From: Spartobacteria bacterium
Lineage (GTDB): Bacteria > Verrucomicrobiota > Verrucomicrobiia > Chthoniobacterales > UBA10450
Length of the DNA stretch: 9,692 bases
Reading direction: 5' to 3'
Assembly: GCA_021324035.1 (NCBI GenBank)
Contig: JAJPJU010000200.1
Span: 1 to 9,692 of the forward strand
Part shown: piece by piece, positions 1 through 6,669 of the stretch
Layout: each line of letters starts with the position of its first letter
How positions within the stretch are numbered: the stretch's first letter is position 1
Position numbers and translations under genes: made by a program
The notes under the pieces: generated by a model
Told to the model about the DNA's origin: nothing
Database searches by the model: none
The model's input: only the letters and a program-made list of their open reading frames with translations

Positions 1-1087
1 CTTCAGTGCGAGTGGCGTCTTTGCTGGCCATGATCGTTCCCGGATGCGGACCATGTGGAATTCCGCGCGGATGCAAGGTGATCGACGCCGGCTCGATTCC
101 CTTTCGCGAACCGAAATTGCCCCGCACATAAAACAAAACCTCGTCAGCCTCGACGTTATCGTGGACCCACGGAATTTTCACCGCTTCGGGGTGCAGATCC
201 AGATAACGCGGCGCAAACGTGCAGACTACGTAGCCGCGAATCTCAAATGTTTGATGGATCGGCGGCGGTTGATGGACCGTGCCGGTAATCGGCTCGAAAT
301 CCTGGGCGTTGAAAGTGAATGGATAAACGTATCCATCCCAGCCGACGACATCGAACGGATGATGCGCCATCGTCACGCAAGTCCAGCGCGGACCGTCCTT
401 CACCAGAATTTCAGTGTCTTCTTCTTTGTCGATCGCGTTGATCTCGGTCGGACCGTGAAAATCGCGCTCCGAATAAGGCGAACCCATTTTGATTTGGCCT
501 TCGCTGTTCAGGTAACGTTTCGGAATTCGGACCGGGCCGGTCGATTCCAGTATTAAATAGTCTTCTTCCTGAACTTTGTCCGGAACCAGCCGGTAGGTGA
601 TCCCGCGTGGAATCACGATGTAATCTTCCGCGCGATAACGTTGTTTGCCGAAAAGCGATTCGATCGTTCCGCCGCCTTTGAACACGAAGATGATTTCATC
701 GGCGCCGCCGTTTTTGTAATACTGGTATTGCCCGTAATCTTTCTCCGGCCGGCAACGCCACGCGGTCATGTCCTGATTGAACAGAATCGGGACCCGGCCG
801 CTGTAGAGATCGCCCCTGCGCGGGATGTTCGCCGTTTTCAAATGATGATGGCGCAACGGGCTCTCGGCGGCCTTCTTCAACTCTTCGCATTTCAAAAGCT
901 TCACGCTTCGGACGCGAGTCGGCGGCCGCAGATGATAGAGAATTGAGAAGGCTTCGTTGAAACCTTCAGTGGTGACGACGTGTTCGTAGAAAATGCCCTC
1001 GTTTTTGTAACCCGGTCCCTGCCCGTTCCGATGGAACCAGATGTGATGCTTTCGCGGCATCTCGCCTAATTTTTGGTAATACGGCAT
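1..1087 (-). CDS. hmgA: Homogentisate 1,2-dioxygenase, 3'-truncated by window edge
   Basis: Opens the aromatic ring of homogentisate to maleylacetoacetate in tyrosine/phenylalanine catabolism; a cytosolic non-haem Fe(II) cupin enzyme. The reading frame is open from ATG at 1087-1085 to the window edge (362 codons, no stop seen). Family landmarks are clear. An HHPFDVVGWDG block aligns with FDVVTWHG of human HGD, and a following GTVHQPPP carries the likely catalytic-base His. H309 in WVHDN, E316 in ADEVLFYV and H345 in IPHGPHPG match the iron ligands H335, E341 and H371 of the human enzyme. The His-to-His spacing of 36 residues is the same, although the Glu is one residue further on. It resembles the short bacterial type of about 380-390 aa, so only the last few dozen residues should be missing. 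A good ribosome site (GAGAGGA) lies 8 nt before the ATG. The gene lies directly downstream of hppD and is probably co-transcribed with it. Confidence 0.93.
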   Translation of the reverse strand, partial: MPYYQKLGEMPRKHHIWFHRNGQGPGYKNEGIFYEHVVTTEGFNEAFSILYHLRPPTRVRSVKLLKCEELKKAAESPLRHHHLKTANIPRRGDLYSGRVPILFNQDMTAWRCRPEKDYGQYQYYKNGGADEIIFVFKGGGTIESLFGKQRYRAEDYIVIPRGITYRLVPDKVQEEDYLILESTGPVRIPKRYLNSEGQIKMGSPYSERDFHGPTEINAIDKEEDTEILVKDGPRWTCVTMAHHPFDVVGWDGYVYPFTFNAQDFEPITGTVHQPPPIHQTFEIRGYVVCTFAPRYLDLHPEAVKIPWVHDNVEADEVLFYVRGNFGSRKGIEPASITLHPRGIPHGPHPGTIMASKDATRTE

Positions 1088-1102
1088 GTCGATCGTCCTC
1101 TC

Positions 1103-1153
1103 TTACAAATTGCCCCGGCGTTCCTGCTCTTTCTCAAGCGCCTCGAACAGCGC
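1103..1153 (-). pseudogene. In-frame orphaned C-terminal tail of hppD, beyond an amber codon
   Basis: Read in the same frame as hppD immediately after its TAG, these bases encode ALFEALEKEQERRGNL and then TAA (1105-1103). HPPD proteins normally end GKGNF-K-ALFEA...EREQ...RGNL, so the TAG at 1156-1154 replaces the Lys codon AAG by a single A-to-T change. The restored gene would be 387 aa. Its natural stop would overlap the hmgA ribosome site (TAA followed by GAGAGGA), with a 15-nt gap to the hmgA ATG, a typical coupled arrangement. The tail itself shows no further damage, which suggests the change is recent, is a sequencing error, or is read through. Confidence 0.85.
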
Positions 1154-2266
1154 CTAGAAATTCCCTTTGCCGAAACTCTTCGCGCCTTTGCGTTGAATGA
1201 TTTCGAAGAACAACGTCGGCCTGTCCTCCACCGGCTTTGAAAAGATTTGCAGTAAGTAACCCTCGTCGTCGCGATCCACCAGGATCCCGAGCTCGCGCAA
1301 CGGCTTCAGATCTTCATCGATGTGGCCAACCCGATCGAGCACTGTGTCGTAGTAAGTGCCGGGAATTTTGAGAAACTCCAGTCCGCGCTGCTGCAAATCG
1401 GTGACAGTTTCGATGATGTTGCTCGTCGCGATCGCCACGTGTTGCACGCCTTCGCCAAGATAGAAATCGAGATACTCTTCAACCTGCGATTTCTTTTTGC
1501 CCTCGGCCGGCTCGTTGATCGGAAACTTAACAAAACCGTTGCCGTTGCTCATCACTTTGCTCATGAGCGCGGAGTATTCGGTCGAAATGTCTTTGTCGTC
1601 GAAACTGAGGATGTTGCGGAAGCCCATCACGTCCTCGTAAAATTTCACCCACGGATTCATCTGGTTCCATCCGACGTTGCCGACGCAGTGATCGACATAG
1701 AGCAGTCCGGTCGGCGCTGGGTTGTAGTTCGATTCCCATTTCTCAAACCCGGGCATGAACAATCCGTTATAATCGCCGCGCTCAACAAAAACGTGCACGG
1801 TATCACCGTAAGTGTGAATGCCGCTGAGCACGACTTTGCCGTGCTCGTCCTTCAGCGTCGTCGGTTCCATGAAACTCTTCGCGCCGCGTTTGGTGGTTTC
1901 TTTCCAGGCGGACGTCGCGTCGTCGACTGTCAAAGCGATCGATTTGACGCCGTCCCCGTGCCTGGCCACATGATCCGCGATTGGGTTTCCCGGACGGATG
2001 GACGTGGTTAGGACAAAAGTGAGTTTGTTTTGGCGAATGACGTAGCGAGCGGACTCCTTGTTGCCGGTTTCAGGGCCCGAGTAGGCCAGGCTCTGGAACC
2101 CCATCGCTGTTTTGTAGAAATGAGCAGCTTGCTTGGCGTTTCCGACGTAAAATTCGACGTAATCCGTGCCCTTGAGCGGCAGGAAATCCTGCTCCGGCTG
2201 ATGCTCGGCTTTGAGCCGCTCGGCAACGCTCTGTTTCTTATTCGGTGCAACAGCAGTTGTACTCAT
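1154..2266 (-). CDS. hppD: 4-hydroxyphenylpyruvate dioxygenase, C-terminal tail lost to an amber codon
   Basis: Converts 4-hydroxyphenylpyruvate to homogentisate, the step before HmgA. It has 370 residues in two vicinal-oxygen-chelate (glyoxalase-like) halves, roughly 30-165 and 185-365. The Fe(II) facial triad is visible: H193 in DHCVGNV, H276 in GVQHVAIA and E355 in TLFFEII. NEPAEGKKKSQVEEYLDFY (residues 251-269) is the conserved core of the active-site half. Start ATG at 2266-2264 is preceded by AGAGGA about 8 nt upstream. The odd point is the end. The protein stops at GKGNF with TAG (1156-1154), whereas family members continue with KALFEA and a C-terminal helix. Exactly such a tail follows in frame (see 1103-1153). 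The C-terminal helix of HPPD closes over the active site in known structures, so activity of the truncated product is doubtful. All metal ligands are nevertheless retained. Confidence 0.95.
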   Translation of the reverse strand: MSTTAVAPNKKQSVAERLKAEHQPEQDFLPLKGTDYVEFYVGNAKQAAHFYKTAMGFQSLAYSGPETGNKESARYVIRQNKLTFVLTTSIRPGNPIADHVARHGDGVKSIALTVDDATSAWKETTKRGAKSFMEPTTLKDEHGKVVLSGIHTYGDTVHVFVERGDYNGLFMPGFEKWESNYNPAPTGLLYVDHCVGNVGWNQMNPWVKFYEDVMGFRNILSFDDKDISTEYSALMSKVMSNGNGFVKFPINEPAEGKKKSQVEEYLDFYLGEGVQHVAIATSNIIETVTDLQQRGLEFLKIPGTYYDTVLDRVGHIDEDLKPLRELGILVDRDDEGYLLQIFSKPVEDRPTLFFEIIQRKGAKSFGKGNF

Positions 2267-2308
2267 AGAAAATCCTCTACGGTGTTTAGCGCGATCACGC
2301 GTTCTCTA

Positions 2309-2337
2309 AATATAAGATCGACAATCCGGAGCCGCAA
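2309..2337 (-). promoter_or_regulatory. Putative sigma70-type promoter of hppD-hmgA
   Basis: On the minus strand, TTGCGG (2337-2332) and TATATT (2314-2309) are separated by exactly 17 bp. A transcript would begin about 35 nt before the hppD ATG, leaving room for the AGAGGA ribosome site. This is a pattern match only. The -35 hexamer overlaps the ribosome-site region and TTG codon that could start the divergent TIR-like gene, so the two genes may share control sequence. Confidence 0.4.
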
Positions 2338-2402
2338 GGTTGCTTCGGCTTGTCATTTCGGCCGCTTTGGAGAAATCTCGATATCTCCCTCGACTGCCAA
2401 TC

Positions 2403-3212
2403 ATGACGAAACGATTCGAAATTTCAAAATTCTACCGAAACCCTCAATTTCCGGCGACCGTTCTCGAAAAAGCCTTTGACGTGTTTCAGGCAGGTACTAC
2501 CAATGTCGAAAGTCAGATCGAGACCTTCTCGATCACAAGAGACGGAATCAGATATCCGTACGGTTCCAATGAACGGCAGCAGTTTTTAACCGATCGTGAG
2601 AACGCTGAGGCATATCAGTGGTCGCGTTCAAGTTATGTCAAAGGAGCCGGTGACTACTATTTCAGCGTTTCCGGAGGTGGTGCCTCTTGTCTCGTAACAG
2701 TCGTGTCGTTTTCAGAAAAGCATCTGCGTGACGTTATAGGAATATTCGATACAGCACAGGTTCCGACACGGCCAACGAAAGCATCGCCACTAACAATCTT
2801 TGTTGGGCACGGTAGAAGCCCAGAATGGCGAGAGCTAAAGGATCATTTGCGCGATCACCACGACTACACGGTGGAACATTATGAGCGGGTTCCCACAGCG
2901 GGAGGAATTGTCTGGGATCGCATTCAGGCCATGCTGGAAACGTCAACAATGGCGTTACTGGTAATGACTGGCGAAGACTTGGTTGGAAACAGCAAAGAAA
3001 AAATGCGCGCTAGACAAAACGTTGTTCATGAACTGGGTCTTTGCCAAGGCCGCTTCGGAATCCACAGAGCATTGGCGCTAGTCGAAGAAGGAGTCGATAT
3101 CCCTTCGAATCTAGCTGGCGTGGACTTCATCTCTTTCAAGCACGGAAATATTAAAGAGACCTTCGGAGCGATCTTGGCAGCGATTAGAAAAGAATTTCCG
3201 GCCGCCTATTAG
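2403..3212 (+). CDS. Orphan TIR-like domain protein (CAP12/Pycsar-effector type), candidate NAD-targeting defence effector
   Basis: 269 aa from ATG 2403. Residues about 129-265 match the TIR-like family of predicted nucleotide-binding proteins (Pfam 'CAP12/Pycsar effector, TIR', COG4271). The match includes the first strand IFVGHGRSPEW at 132-142, TAGGIVWDRI at 165-174, MALLVMTGEDLVG at 183-195, and the family hallmark RARQNVVHELG at 202-212 followed by IPSNLAGVDFI. E210 in the hallmark is the likely catalytic Glu of an NAD-cleaving TIR (inference). Residues 1-125 form a separate domain I do not recognise; it has alternating strands and ends in a helix (KHLRDVIGIFD), and may sense or bind a ligand. 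Base composition is lower than in the neighbours: hand-counted lines give 45-53% GC against 67% in one argG line, which hints at acquisition. There is no partner cyclase, STING or toxin beside it. A TTG at 2340 with GGAG 8 nt upstream could add 21 residues, whereas ATG 2403 has no clear ribosome site. NADase and defence roles are family-based inference. Confidence 0.8.
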   Translation: MTKRFEISKFYRNPQFPATVLEKAFDVFQAGTTNVESQIETFSITRDGIRYPYGSNERQQFLTDRENAEAYQWSRSSYVKGAGDYYFSVSGGGASCLVTVVSFSEKHLRDVIGIFDTAQVPTRPTKASPLTIFVGHGRSPEWRELKDHLRDHHDYTVEHYERVPTAGGIVWDRIQAMLETSTMALLVMTGEDLVGNSKEKMRARQNVVHELGLCQGRFGIHRALALVEEGVDIPSNLAGVDFISFKHGNIKETFGAILAAIRKEFPAAY

Positions 3213-4429
3213 ATTTTGCCGTCCGTGCCCGCGCGGAGCCTTAGTCGTAGGGCATTCAGTCGAATGAACCCGGTGGCGTCGCCCTGGTCGTAGGCGGACT
3301 TTTCGCCTTCCATCGTCGCGATTTTTGGATCGTAGAGGCTCTTCGGACTCTTGCGGCCGGCGACGATGATGTTGCCTTTGTAAAGTTTGAGCCTAACCAG
3401 GCCAGTGACGTTACGTTGGGTTTCGGTGACAAGAGCCTGGAGCGCGTCGCGTTCGGGCGAAAACCAGAACCCGTTGTAAACCAGCTCGCTGTATTTCGGA
3501 ATGAGACTGTCGCGAAGATGCATCACTTCGCGGTCCATGGTCAGGGTTTCCATTTGCCGATGGGCGAAATGCAGAATCGCCCCGCCCGGCGTTTCGTAAA
3601 CCCCGCGGCCTTTCATCCCAACAAAACGATTTTCGACGATATCGACCCGGCCGATTCCATGTTTGCCGCCAAGCTCGTTCAGCGTTTGCATGACCCCCAG
3701 CGGTGAGAGTTTTTTTTCGTTCACCTTCACGCAATTGCCATTCTCAAATGTAAGGTCAACATGTTCCGATTCGTTCGGGGCATCTTCCGGCGCGACGCTG
3801 AGTTTGTACATGCCGCGCATTTTCTTTGAGCTGGCGTCGAACCACGGATCTTCCAGCACGCCACTCTCAAAACTGATGTGAAGAAGATTGCGGTCGGTGG
3901 AATACGGTTTCGCCGCGCTCGCTTCGACGGGAATTTTGTTTTTCTTGGCGAACGCGATCATTTCCCTGCGTCCGGGAAATTGTTTTCGAAACCGTTCTTC
4001 CCGCCACGGCGCGATCACTTTCAACTCCGGGGCGAGCGCCGCCGCGGTTAGTTCGAAGCGGACCTGATCGTTCCCCTTCCCGGTCGCGCCATGGGAGATC
4101 GCGTCCGCCTTTTCGGCGAGCGCGATTTCAACCATTCGTTTGGCGATCAGGGGCCGGGCAATGCTCGTTCCAAGAAAATACTGGTTCTCGTAAATCGCGC
4201 CTGCTTGAAACATCGGAAAAATAAAATCACGGGCGAATTCCTCACGCAGATCTTCGATTACACATTTCGAGGCGCCGGTTTTCAGCGCTTTCTCTTCCAA
4301 GCCGGCGAGTTCTTCCTCCTGGCCGATATCGGCGCAGAAGGCGATGATGTTGGCGCGATAATTATCCTTGAGCCAACGCAGAATGATCGAGGTATCGAGA
4401 CCGCCCGAATATGCGAGGACAATTTTCAT
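3209..4429 (-). CDS. argG: Argininosuccinate synthase
   Basis: Joins citrulline and aspartate using ATP to make argininosuccinate, the penultimate step of arginine biosynthesis; cytosolic homotetramer. It is 406 aa, the usual length. The N-terminal PP-loop nucleotide-binding motif SGGLDTS is at residues 8-14. SHGATGKGNDQVRFEL at 112-127 and NLLHISFESGVLEDP at 181-195 are diagnostic of the family. The C-terminal YDQGDATGFIRLNALRLR at 380-397 is the conserved tetramerisation end. I place the start at ATG 4429 because MKIVLAYSGG is the canonical beginning; an upstream in-frame GTG or ATG would only translate part of a repeat. No strong ribosome site is visible. The TAA stop overlaps the TAG of the convergent TIR-like gene by four bases, leaving no room for a terminator between them. 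Confidence 0.97.
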   Translation of the reverse strand: MKIVLAYSGGLDTSIILRWLKDNYRANIIAFCADIGQEEELAGLEEKALKTGASKCVIEDLREEFARDFIFPMFQAGAIYENQYFLGTSIARPLIAKRMVEIALAEKADAISHGATGKGNDQVRFELTAAALAPELKVIAPWREERFRKQFPGRREMIAFAKKNKIPVEASAAKPYSTDRNLLHISFESGVLEDPWFDASSKKMRGMYKLSVAPEDAPNESEHVDLTFENGNCVKVNEKKLSPLGVMQTLNELGGKHGIGRVDIVENRFVGMKGRGVYETPGGAILHFAHRQMETLTMDREVMHLRDSLIPKYSELVYNGFWFSPERDALQALVTETQRNVTGLVRLKLYKGNIIVAGRKSPKSLYDPKIATMEGEKSAYDQGDATGFIRLNALRLRLRAGTDGKI

Positions 4430-4445
4430 CGTAAGAGAAACGCCG

Positions 4446-4523
4446 AACGTCCAACGTCCAACGCCCAATGTTAAAGTCAGAATCTGAATTCGACATTCGG
4501 TGTTCGACGTTCAGGGTTGGGCG
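4446..4523. repeat. Inverted array of 7-bp repeats in the pfk-argG gap
   Basis: Two facing runs of heptads related to TTSGRCG. The left arm, read on the minus strand, holds TTGGGCG, TTGGACG and TTGGACG, and continues outside into TTCGGCG. The right arm, on the plus strand from 4489, reads TTCGACA, TTCGGTG, TTCGACG, TTCAGGG, TTGGGCG. The best-matched ends, AACGCCCAA (4460-4468) and TTGGGCGTT (4517-4525), are perfect 9-bp complements. The centre contains another small inverted repeat, TCAG-AAT-CTGA (4477-4487). I associate such heptad arrays with dispersed intergenic repeats in Verrucomicrobiota genomes; that recollection should be checked. The element occupies the leader region of argG and follows the stop of the phosphofructokinase gene, so as RNA it could act as a terminator-like or stabilising hairpin. 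Confidence 0.75.
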
Positions 4524-4563
4524 TTTTCTTCGCTCAGAAATCAGCAAATACAAGGTGGATATG

Positions 4564-5640
4564 TTAATCCCCAAAAGAGATATCAACATCACGCGCGGTC
4601 TGGACCATTTCGCCGTGAGGCGGCACCAAACGCAGCCGGTTGACCGCATCCGCAATCGGAACGTGCCGAACCTGATAGTTTTGATAGCTCACCATCGCTC
4701 CGAAATGTCCTTCGTTGGCAAGTTGGACCGCTTTAACACCGAAGCGCGTGCCGAGGATTCGATCGAGGGTTGTGGGAGGGCCCCCGCGTTGCAAGTGCCC
4801 CAGCACCGTGCAGCGCGTTTCTTTTCCGGTGCGCGCAGCGATTTCGGCGGCCACGACGTCGCCGATCCCGCCAAATCTATTCTCCGCGTCTGATCGTTGT
4901 CGCATGACCGGCTGACCCTCTGCAGGGCAAGCGCCTTCCGCCGCGACGACTAACGAGTAGACGCTGCCTTTTGCTTCGCGCGCCTGAATCGCATCGATGA
5001 TCTTTTCGTACTGAAACTTAAGTTCGGGTATGAGGATGACGTGAGCGCCGCCCGCCAGTCCGCCGTGCAACGCGATCCAACCGGCGTGGCGTCCCATGAC
5101 TTCGACCACCATGATGCGCTTGTGACTGGTCGCGGTCGTGTGCAATCGATCACAAGCATCCGCGACCGTGGCAACGGCGGAGTCGAAACCGAACGTCATC
5201 GCTGTGGCTTCAAGATCGTTGTCGATCGTCTTGGGAACGCCAATGCAATTGATGCCAGCCTCCTGCATTTGCAGCGCGGTCGTCATCGATCCGTCGCCGC
5301 CGACGATGATTAACGCCTCCACACCTTCGGCATTCAGCGTTGCGCGCGCGCGCGCGATCACTTCCACCGGAACAATGGCGCGATTGCCCGTGCCGATTTT
5401 CGCGACGAAGTGTCCGCGGTTCGTAGTGCCGAGAATCGTTCCGCCGCGCGGCATAATCCCGCTGGTGCTGCGACGATCGAGCATCACAAAACGCCCGGGG
5501 GGCAGCAGGCCTTCGAAGCCGTCGAGGAACCCGAGCACGTCGAAGTTCAATTTCTCACCCGCGAGCGCGACGCCGCGCAAAACGGCATTTAATCCCGGGC
5601 AATCACCGCCACTGGTGAGCACTCCGATCCGTGTCTTCAT
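4564..5640 (-). CDS. 6-phosphofructokinase, mixed-substrate (group III) type
   Basis: Phosphorylates fructose 6-phosphate to fructose 1,6-bisphosphate in glycolysis. It is 358 aa. Visible are the N-terminal TSGGDCPGLNAV (9-20), GGDGS (114-118), PKTIDND (136-142, catalytic Asp140), MGRHAGW (182-188), AAEGA (233-237) and GHLQRGG (281-287). The positions equivalent to E. coli 104 and 124 are Gly117 and Lys137. Gly at 104 is typical of ATP users, whereas Lys at 124 is typical of the PPi-linked lineage. This combination occurs in the 'mixed-substrate' group, some of which are ATP-dependent (for example in streptomycetes). I predict ATP use but cannot exclude PPi. The ATG at 5640 lies 13 bp after the stop of the upstream carboxypeptidase gene, implying co-transcription. 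Confidence 0.93.
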   Translation of the reverse strand: MKTRIGVLTSGGDCPGLNAVLRGVALAGEKLNFDVLGFLDGFEGLLPPGRFVMLDRRSTSGIMPRGGTILGTTNRGHFVAKIGTGNRAIVPVEVIARARATLNAEGVEALIIVGGDGSMTTALQMQEAGINCIGVPKTIDNDLEATAMTFGFDSAVATVADACDRLHTTATSHKRIMVVEVMGRHAGWIALHGGLAGGAHVILIPELKFQYEKIIDAIQAREAKGSVYSLVVAAEGACPAEGQPVMRQRSDAENRFGGIGDVVAAEIAARTGKETRCTVLGHLQRGGPPTTLDRILGTRFGVKAVQLANEGHFGAMVSYQNYQVRHVPIADAVNRLRLVPPHGEMVQTARDVDISFGD

Positions 5641-5653
5641 AGCGAAGACTCAA

Positions 5654-6592
5654 TCAAAGCAGTTTTTTGGGATCGGCAAGGCGGCCGGTGTTTGCCCAGT
5701 GGTCGTACAGGCTCCAGCCCTGAGCAATAAGCTGAGCCCCTTCGCCAAATCGATTGGCGCTGCCAAGCAACACGACAATGATTCGGCGCTGATAAATTCG
5801 ATTGGCCGTCCCTTCCGGGACGACCTGAGGCTCGCGAGCCGACGAGAGGACCAAACACTGCCCCGCGCGTGCCGTCTGGCCGGTCTTCACGCCGTCGATT
5901 CCGTTTGTGCCGAGAAGCTCATTCGTGTTGCGCAACAAGTAACGCTGATCTTTTCCGCCGCGCCGCCATGTGATCTGACGTTCCTTTTGTGAAACGTAAA
6001 AGCGAAAGCTGGCCTTGTTCAGCGCGTAACGCGTAAGCCGCGCGACATCTTCCGCAGTCGAATATGGCAATGGCTTCACATTTGTATCCACACCGTGCGG
6101 ATTTACGAAGCGCGTCTTTTCCATTTTCAGCTGCTTGGCCAGCGCGTTCATCTGAGTGACGAAAACATCGACCGCGGAAAGTTTCGCGGTGGGCGCTTGG
6201 ATCTGCGATCCAACGTAACTCGCCAGGGCGTAGGCCGCGACGTTATCGGACTGGACCAGCGCTGCGTAAAGCAAATCGCGGAGGGCAATGTCATCTCCCG
6301 GCCGAAATCCAACATTGTTCTCAAGCGTTCCGACAAATGCGGACGGCGGAATGGTTACGAATTGATTGAGATCGCCGCCTTTGTGCTCCGCCCAGTCGAG
6401 CACCACCATCGCTGTCGCGATTTTGGTCACACTGCCAATCTGACGTTTATCTTGCGATTTCGATTCCTGGAGGACGTAGCCGGTCGTCGCGTCGGCGATG
6501 ATATACGCTTGCGCGGCGGAGGATGAACGCAGCGTTCCCGCGAACAGCGAAATTGCGGCGATGATGAAAGTAAAACGGCTCGGAAGATTCAC
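5654..6592 (-). CDS. D-alanyl-D-alanine carboxypeptidase family (S11), low-molecular-weight penicillin-binding protein
   Basis: Periplasmic serine peptidase that trims the terminal D-Ala of peptidoglycan stem peptides, or cuts cross-links. All three penicillin-binding motifs are present. Counting from GTG 6592 they are SVTK at 54-57 (catalytic Ser54), SDN at 115-117 and KTG at 236-238. NPHGVDTNVKP, STAEDVARLTRYAL and the GIDGVKTGQTARAG block are family-typical. The N-terminus VNLPSRFTFIIAAISLFAG...SSAAQA looks like a signal peptide. No ATG is available, so I choose the GTG at 6592 just before it; a TTG at 6643 would add 17 residues. No ribosome site is clear for either. At about 312 aa it holds the catalytic domain only, without the C-terminal beta domain and amphipathic anchor of PBP5, so PBP7-like endopeptidase activity is an alternative. 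It is followed after 13 bp by the phosphofructokinase gene. Confidence 0.9.
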   Translation of the reverse strand: MNLPSRFTFIIAAISLFAGTLRSSSAAQAYIIADATTGYVLQESKSQDKRQIGSVTKIATAMVVLDWAEHKGGDLNQFVTIPPSAFVGTLENNVGFRPGDDIALRDLLYAALVQSDNVAAYALASYVGSQIQAPTAKLSAVDVFVTQMNALAKQLKMEKTRFVNPHGVDTNVKPLPYSTAEDVARLTRYALNKASFRFYVSQKERQITWRRGGKDQRYLLRNTNELLGTNGIDGVKTGQTARAGQCLVLSSAREPQVVPEGTANRIYQRRIIVVLLGSANRFGEGAQLIAQGWSLYDHWANTGRLADPKKLL

Positions 6593-6594
6593 GT

Positions 6595-6609
6595 GTTTGA
6601 ATTTCAAAC
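6595..6609. repeat. 15-bp palindrome just before the carboxypeptidase start
   Basis: GTTTGAA-T-TTCAAAC is a perfect 7+1+7 inverted repeat, centred on 6602 and ending 2 bp before the GTG start at 6592. It lies where a ribosome site would be expected and none is seen. It could be an operator half-site pair, a small mRNA hairpin, or chance. If translation starts instead at TTG 6643, the palindrome is inside the coding region. Confidence 0.4.
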
Positions 6610-6669
6610 GGCAGGACGTTAATCGTCGCTGCTCACTTCGCAACCAGCCAAACGCGATGACGCGCGAAA

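Noticed and set aside
44..946. Plus-strand open frames over the hmgA region
   Set aside because: They lie antisense to a clear homogentisate dioxygenase reading frame that is missing its stop only because of the window edge; their products resemble nothing.
1154..1156. Genome-wide recoding of TAG as an explanation for hppD
   Set aside because: DUF72, DUF2062 and the TIR-like gene in the same window all end in TAG at sensible C-termini, so TAG most likely works as a stop here.
1322..2011. Long plus-strand frame (229 aa) opposite hppD
   Set aside because: Shadow of the high-GC hppD codons; no ribosome site, no recognisable domain, and hppD is certain.
4446..4523. Reading the heptad array as a CRISPR or as an ARG-box operator
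   Set aside because: Units are only 7 bp with no spacers, and they do not resemble the AT-rich ARG-box consensus.
4362..4655. Minus-strand frame across the argG start, repeat and pfk end, with LNVE/TLDV-type periodic residues
   Set aside because: The periodicity is a by-product of the 7-bp DNA repeat, and the frame overlaps two firm genes at both ends.
5138..5992. Plus-strand 284-aa frame opposite pfk and the carboxypeptidase
   Set aside because: Antisense shadow; the minus-strand frames carry complete catalytic motifs of two families.
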